Positions 61,556 to 64,000 of a DNA stretch of 64,000 bases are shown piece after piece; the first letter of the stretch is position 1, and every line of letters starts with the position of its first letter. Under the pieces are notes generated by a model. The model was given only the letters and a program-made list of their open reading frames with translations, was not told where the DNA came from and did not search any database. Source of the DNA: Sphingorhabdus sp. YGSMI21 (GTDB lineage Bacteria > Pseudomonadota > Alphaproteobacteria > Sphingomonadales > Sphingomonadaceae); NCBI RefSeq assembly GCF_002776575.1, contig NZ_CP022548.1, positions 2,805,001 to 2,869,000 on the forward strand. Reading direction: 5' to 3'. Made by a program: the position numbers and the translations under genes.

Positions 61556-62496
61556 GCCACCCAAATATTAAATCTGCTTTAAAGATACTGGAAATGTTGG
61601 ACTTTCCGAAAGCTCAACTAAATACTCGATCTGCGCTTACATTATTGGCATTGGCAAATGTAGGCCCAAAAGACCATTTTTCGGATTCAGAAAACCCGCT
61701 GCTCGGGATTACTCCAATTATGGATTGGATACGTCATAACTATGATGTTTTTTATGCACCCAATAGCCGCGAAACATTCAGACGTAAGACGGTTCACCAG
61801 TTTCGAGATGCGGGCCTTGTACTCTATAATCCTGACGAGCCTACGCGTGCCGTAAATAGCCCAAAGGCAGTCTATCAATTGGCACCATATGCGTTGGAAT
61901 TATTAAGAAAATTCGATTCAAGTGCCTTTTCAGATGCCTTGTCAGGCTATCTTAATATCCGAGGTGGATTAGCCGAACAATATGCGCAAGCACGAAATAT
62001 GCATCGAATTCCGGTTGAAATTGCAGAAGGCACCGTTCTTTCCTTAAGCGCCGGCATTCATAGCCAGTTGATCAAGGACATTATTGTTTCTTTCGCCCCG
62101 CATTTTGCACCAGGAAGTCGGCTTGTATATGCAGGTGATACCGGTGAAAAAATGGGGTATTTTGATTCTGAGCGGTTGGCAAGTTTGGGCGTAACGGTTG
62201 ATGAGCATGGAAAAATGCCGGATGTAGTGCTTCACTTTGAGTCTAAAAACTGGTTGATCTTGGCAGAAGCGGTTACCAGTCATGGCCCGGTTGACGGAAA
62301 AAGACACGCTGAGCTAATGGAATTATTTGATTGCTCATCAGCTGGACTAGTTTACGTAACTGCGTTCCCCTCTCGCTCGGTCATGGGACGATATCTCTCA
62401 GAAATAGCATGGGAAACTGAGGTGTGGGTGGCCGATTCTCCTACTCATCTAATCCATTTTAACGGCGAGCGTTTTCTTGGTCCGTATGTTGATTGA
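61552..62496 (+). CDS. BsuBI/PstI-type restriction endonuclease
   Basis: A 314-residue type II restriction enzyme. The N-terminal half is helical (LLGITPIMDWIRHNY, FRRKTVHQFRDAG). The C-terminal catalytic half, VYAGDTGEKMGYFDSERLASLG to DVVLHFESKNWLILAEAVTSHGPV, is characteristic of the BsuBI/PstI family and holds the metal-binding acidic residues (D and E...E). By family the target is CTGCAG, cleaved after A; specificity is not proven. GTG start 61552 overlaps the methyltransferase stop, so methylation is translated first. Confidence 0.92.
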   Translation: MSHPNIKSALKILEMLDFPKAQLNTRSALTLLALANVGPKDHFSDSENPLLGITPIMDWIRHNYDVFYAPNSRETFRRKTVHQFRDAGLVLYNPDEPTRAVNSPKAVYQLAPYALELLRKFDSSAFSDALSGYLNIRGGLAEQYAQARNMHRIPVEIAEGTVLSLSAGIHSQLIKDIIVSFAPHFAPGSRLVYAGDTGEKMGYFDSERLASLGVTVDEHGKMPDVVLHFESKNWLILAEAVTSHGPVDGKRHAELMELFDCSSAGLVYVTAFPSRSVMGRYLSEIAWETEVWVADSPTHLIHFNGERFLGPYVD

Positions 62497-63128
62497 GTCA
62501 ATTTCGAAGTCAGTAACGTTTATATCACACCTTCCCAAGACCGACCGGATCATGAAGGAAATCAATCTGCCGTTCGACTGATTTTCCTCCCTGCCGCGCA
62601 GCGGTGGGGAGGGGAACCGTCCGCAGGATGGTGGAGGGGGCGGTTGGGTTTGGTCGTGGCCTTTGGGGGGCGAGATGATTTTCGGAGGGTTTTTGTTGCC
62701 GGACGTGTGCCTCCGTCGCGCCTTCGGCACGCCACCTCCCCATTGCTTTGCAACGGGGAGGAAATGGGTGCTCCAAGGTTCTTTCCTACACATGCCTGCC
62801 TATGCCATATCCTTGGACGGCTCTTTGACAATCAAATCCTCCTCCGCCCCTATCTGCAAAAGCGGAGTGGGAAGGCTCGCCGCTGCCCGCTGCTTTCCCC
62901 CTTCTCACCTCGTTCAGACTCTCTGCTCCAAAACTGAACAAGCGGCTTTTGCGGACCGGCGCTGCTGCCGAAATCCCGCCCGAAAAACCCCGGAAGTTTT
63001 CAAATTCATAACAGTGTAAAGTTTGTAAAGTTCGATTGGCGGCGCGGGATGAAATCGCCGTGAAGATGTCGGACGCGGGGCGGACGTTTCCTGCTGACAA
63101 GGGCTTGCGCCCCTGCTAACGGCTGGCC
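62497..63128. other. Intergenic region with repeats between the restriction genes and lepA
   Basis: About 630 bp, no credible gene. Several repeat blocks occur: cctccctgccgcgcagcggt...ggagggggc (62587-62640), typical of sphingomonad intergenic repeats; a near-perfect hairpin cctccccattgc / gcaacggggagg (62735-62761, one mismatch); and gcctccgtcgcgccttcggcac (about 62710-62731). From 62800 to 63128 there is ordinary non-coding sequence leading to lepA. Confidence 0.6.
62587..62761. repeat. Sphingomonad intergenic repeats downstream of the RM genes
   Basis: Two palindrome-rich blocks: 62587-62640 (cctccctgccgcgcagcggtg followed by gggaggggaaccgtccgcagg) and 62735-62761 (12-bp hairpin with one mismatch). 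Both resemble non-coding repeat families in sphingomonad chromosomes. They lie at the right edge of the AT-rich restriction segment. Confidence 0.55.

Positions 63129-64000
<872 letters not shown>

Noticed and set aside
60044..62496. Reading the RM pair as a BREX, DISARM or other multi-gene defence system
   Set aside because: Only two genes are present and both match the BsuBI/PstI type II family; no ATPase, protease or nuclease partner is adjacent.

Overview
The window reads as a chromosomal segment of an alphaproteobacterium of the order Sphingomonadales, probably close to Sphingorhabdus/Parasphingorhabdus or Sphingopyxis. The evidence is protein families typical of that group (a helix-turn-helix protein at 4237, DUF3297, DUF1772, the large phosphate porin with an N-terminal coiled coil), moderately high GC, and several short palindromic intergenic repeats of the kind seen in sphingomonad genomes. 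The genus is an inference. No prophage, transposase, CRISPR array or rRNA operon was seen. One tRNA-Gln(CUG) lies at 42952-43025 on the minus strand.

Layout. 1-4240: repeats, a GFA-family protein, an AT-rich island (about 730-2750) with two unrecognised proteins and a SMUG2-type DNA glycosylase, then a dense block of palindromes. 4237-9980: HTH protein, DUF1772 membrane protein, GNAT, an S41 protease-globin-cupin operon, and isocitrate lyase. 10668-15227: SLC13 permease, lipid II flippase Amj, and a lipoprotein/ion channel/DoxX operon. 15466-17574: cold-shock protein, RoxA-type ribosomal oxygenase and an RluE-type pseudouridine synthase. 17633-25395: hydrolases, Ung, a KAS III-like synthase, a second GFA protein, and a four-gene operon of DUF3297, membrane protein, SDR and enoyl-CoA hydratase. 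25685-30125: PQQ-type sugar dehydrogenase, TypA/BipA and a bile-acid-symporter-like carrier. 30214-36263: ybbP-ybbA divergent from tesA, then a TelA/XpaC-like pair. 36347-42771: a lone molybdopterin oxidoreductase, a carboxymuconolactone-decarboxylase-family protein, a P450 and a large-subunit catalase. 43084-50782: SRAP protein, Ppx/GppA, RlmE, a DsbA-like protein, an M48 protease and RNase E. 51304-55797: cell-wall genes amiC and PBP1A, and a GNAT. 55941-59385: a phosphate locus (pstS, phoU, porin) without pstCAB. 59565-62496: a 58-residue Cys-rich protein and a BsuBI/PstI-type restriction-modification pair in AT-rich DNA. 63129-64000: lepA, cut by the window end.

How the parts work together. 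Several blocks are housekeeping: ribosome maturation and stress (csp, roxA, rluE, rlmE, typA, lepA, rne), envelope growth (amj, amiC, mrcA), and phosphate supply (pstS, phoU, porin, each with a weak candidate Pho box). Two AT-rich patches (about 730-2750 and 59880-62500) look horizontally acquired. The first carries the least understood genes in the window and the second a restriction-modification system. The best leads for something undescribed are the convergent unknown pair beside the SMUG2-like gene, the perfect three-way-junction repeat at 4100-4161, and the lone molybdopterin oxidoreductase with an unusual sequence where the molybdenum ligand normally lies. All functional calls rest on reading motifs by eye; no database search was run.
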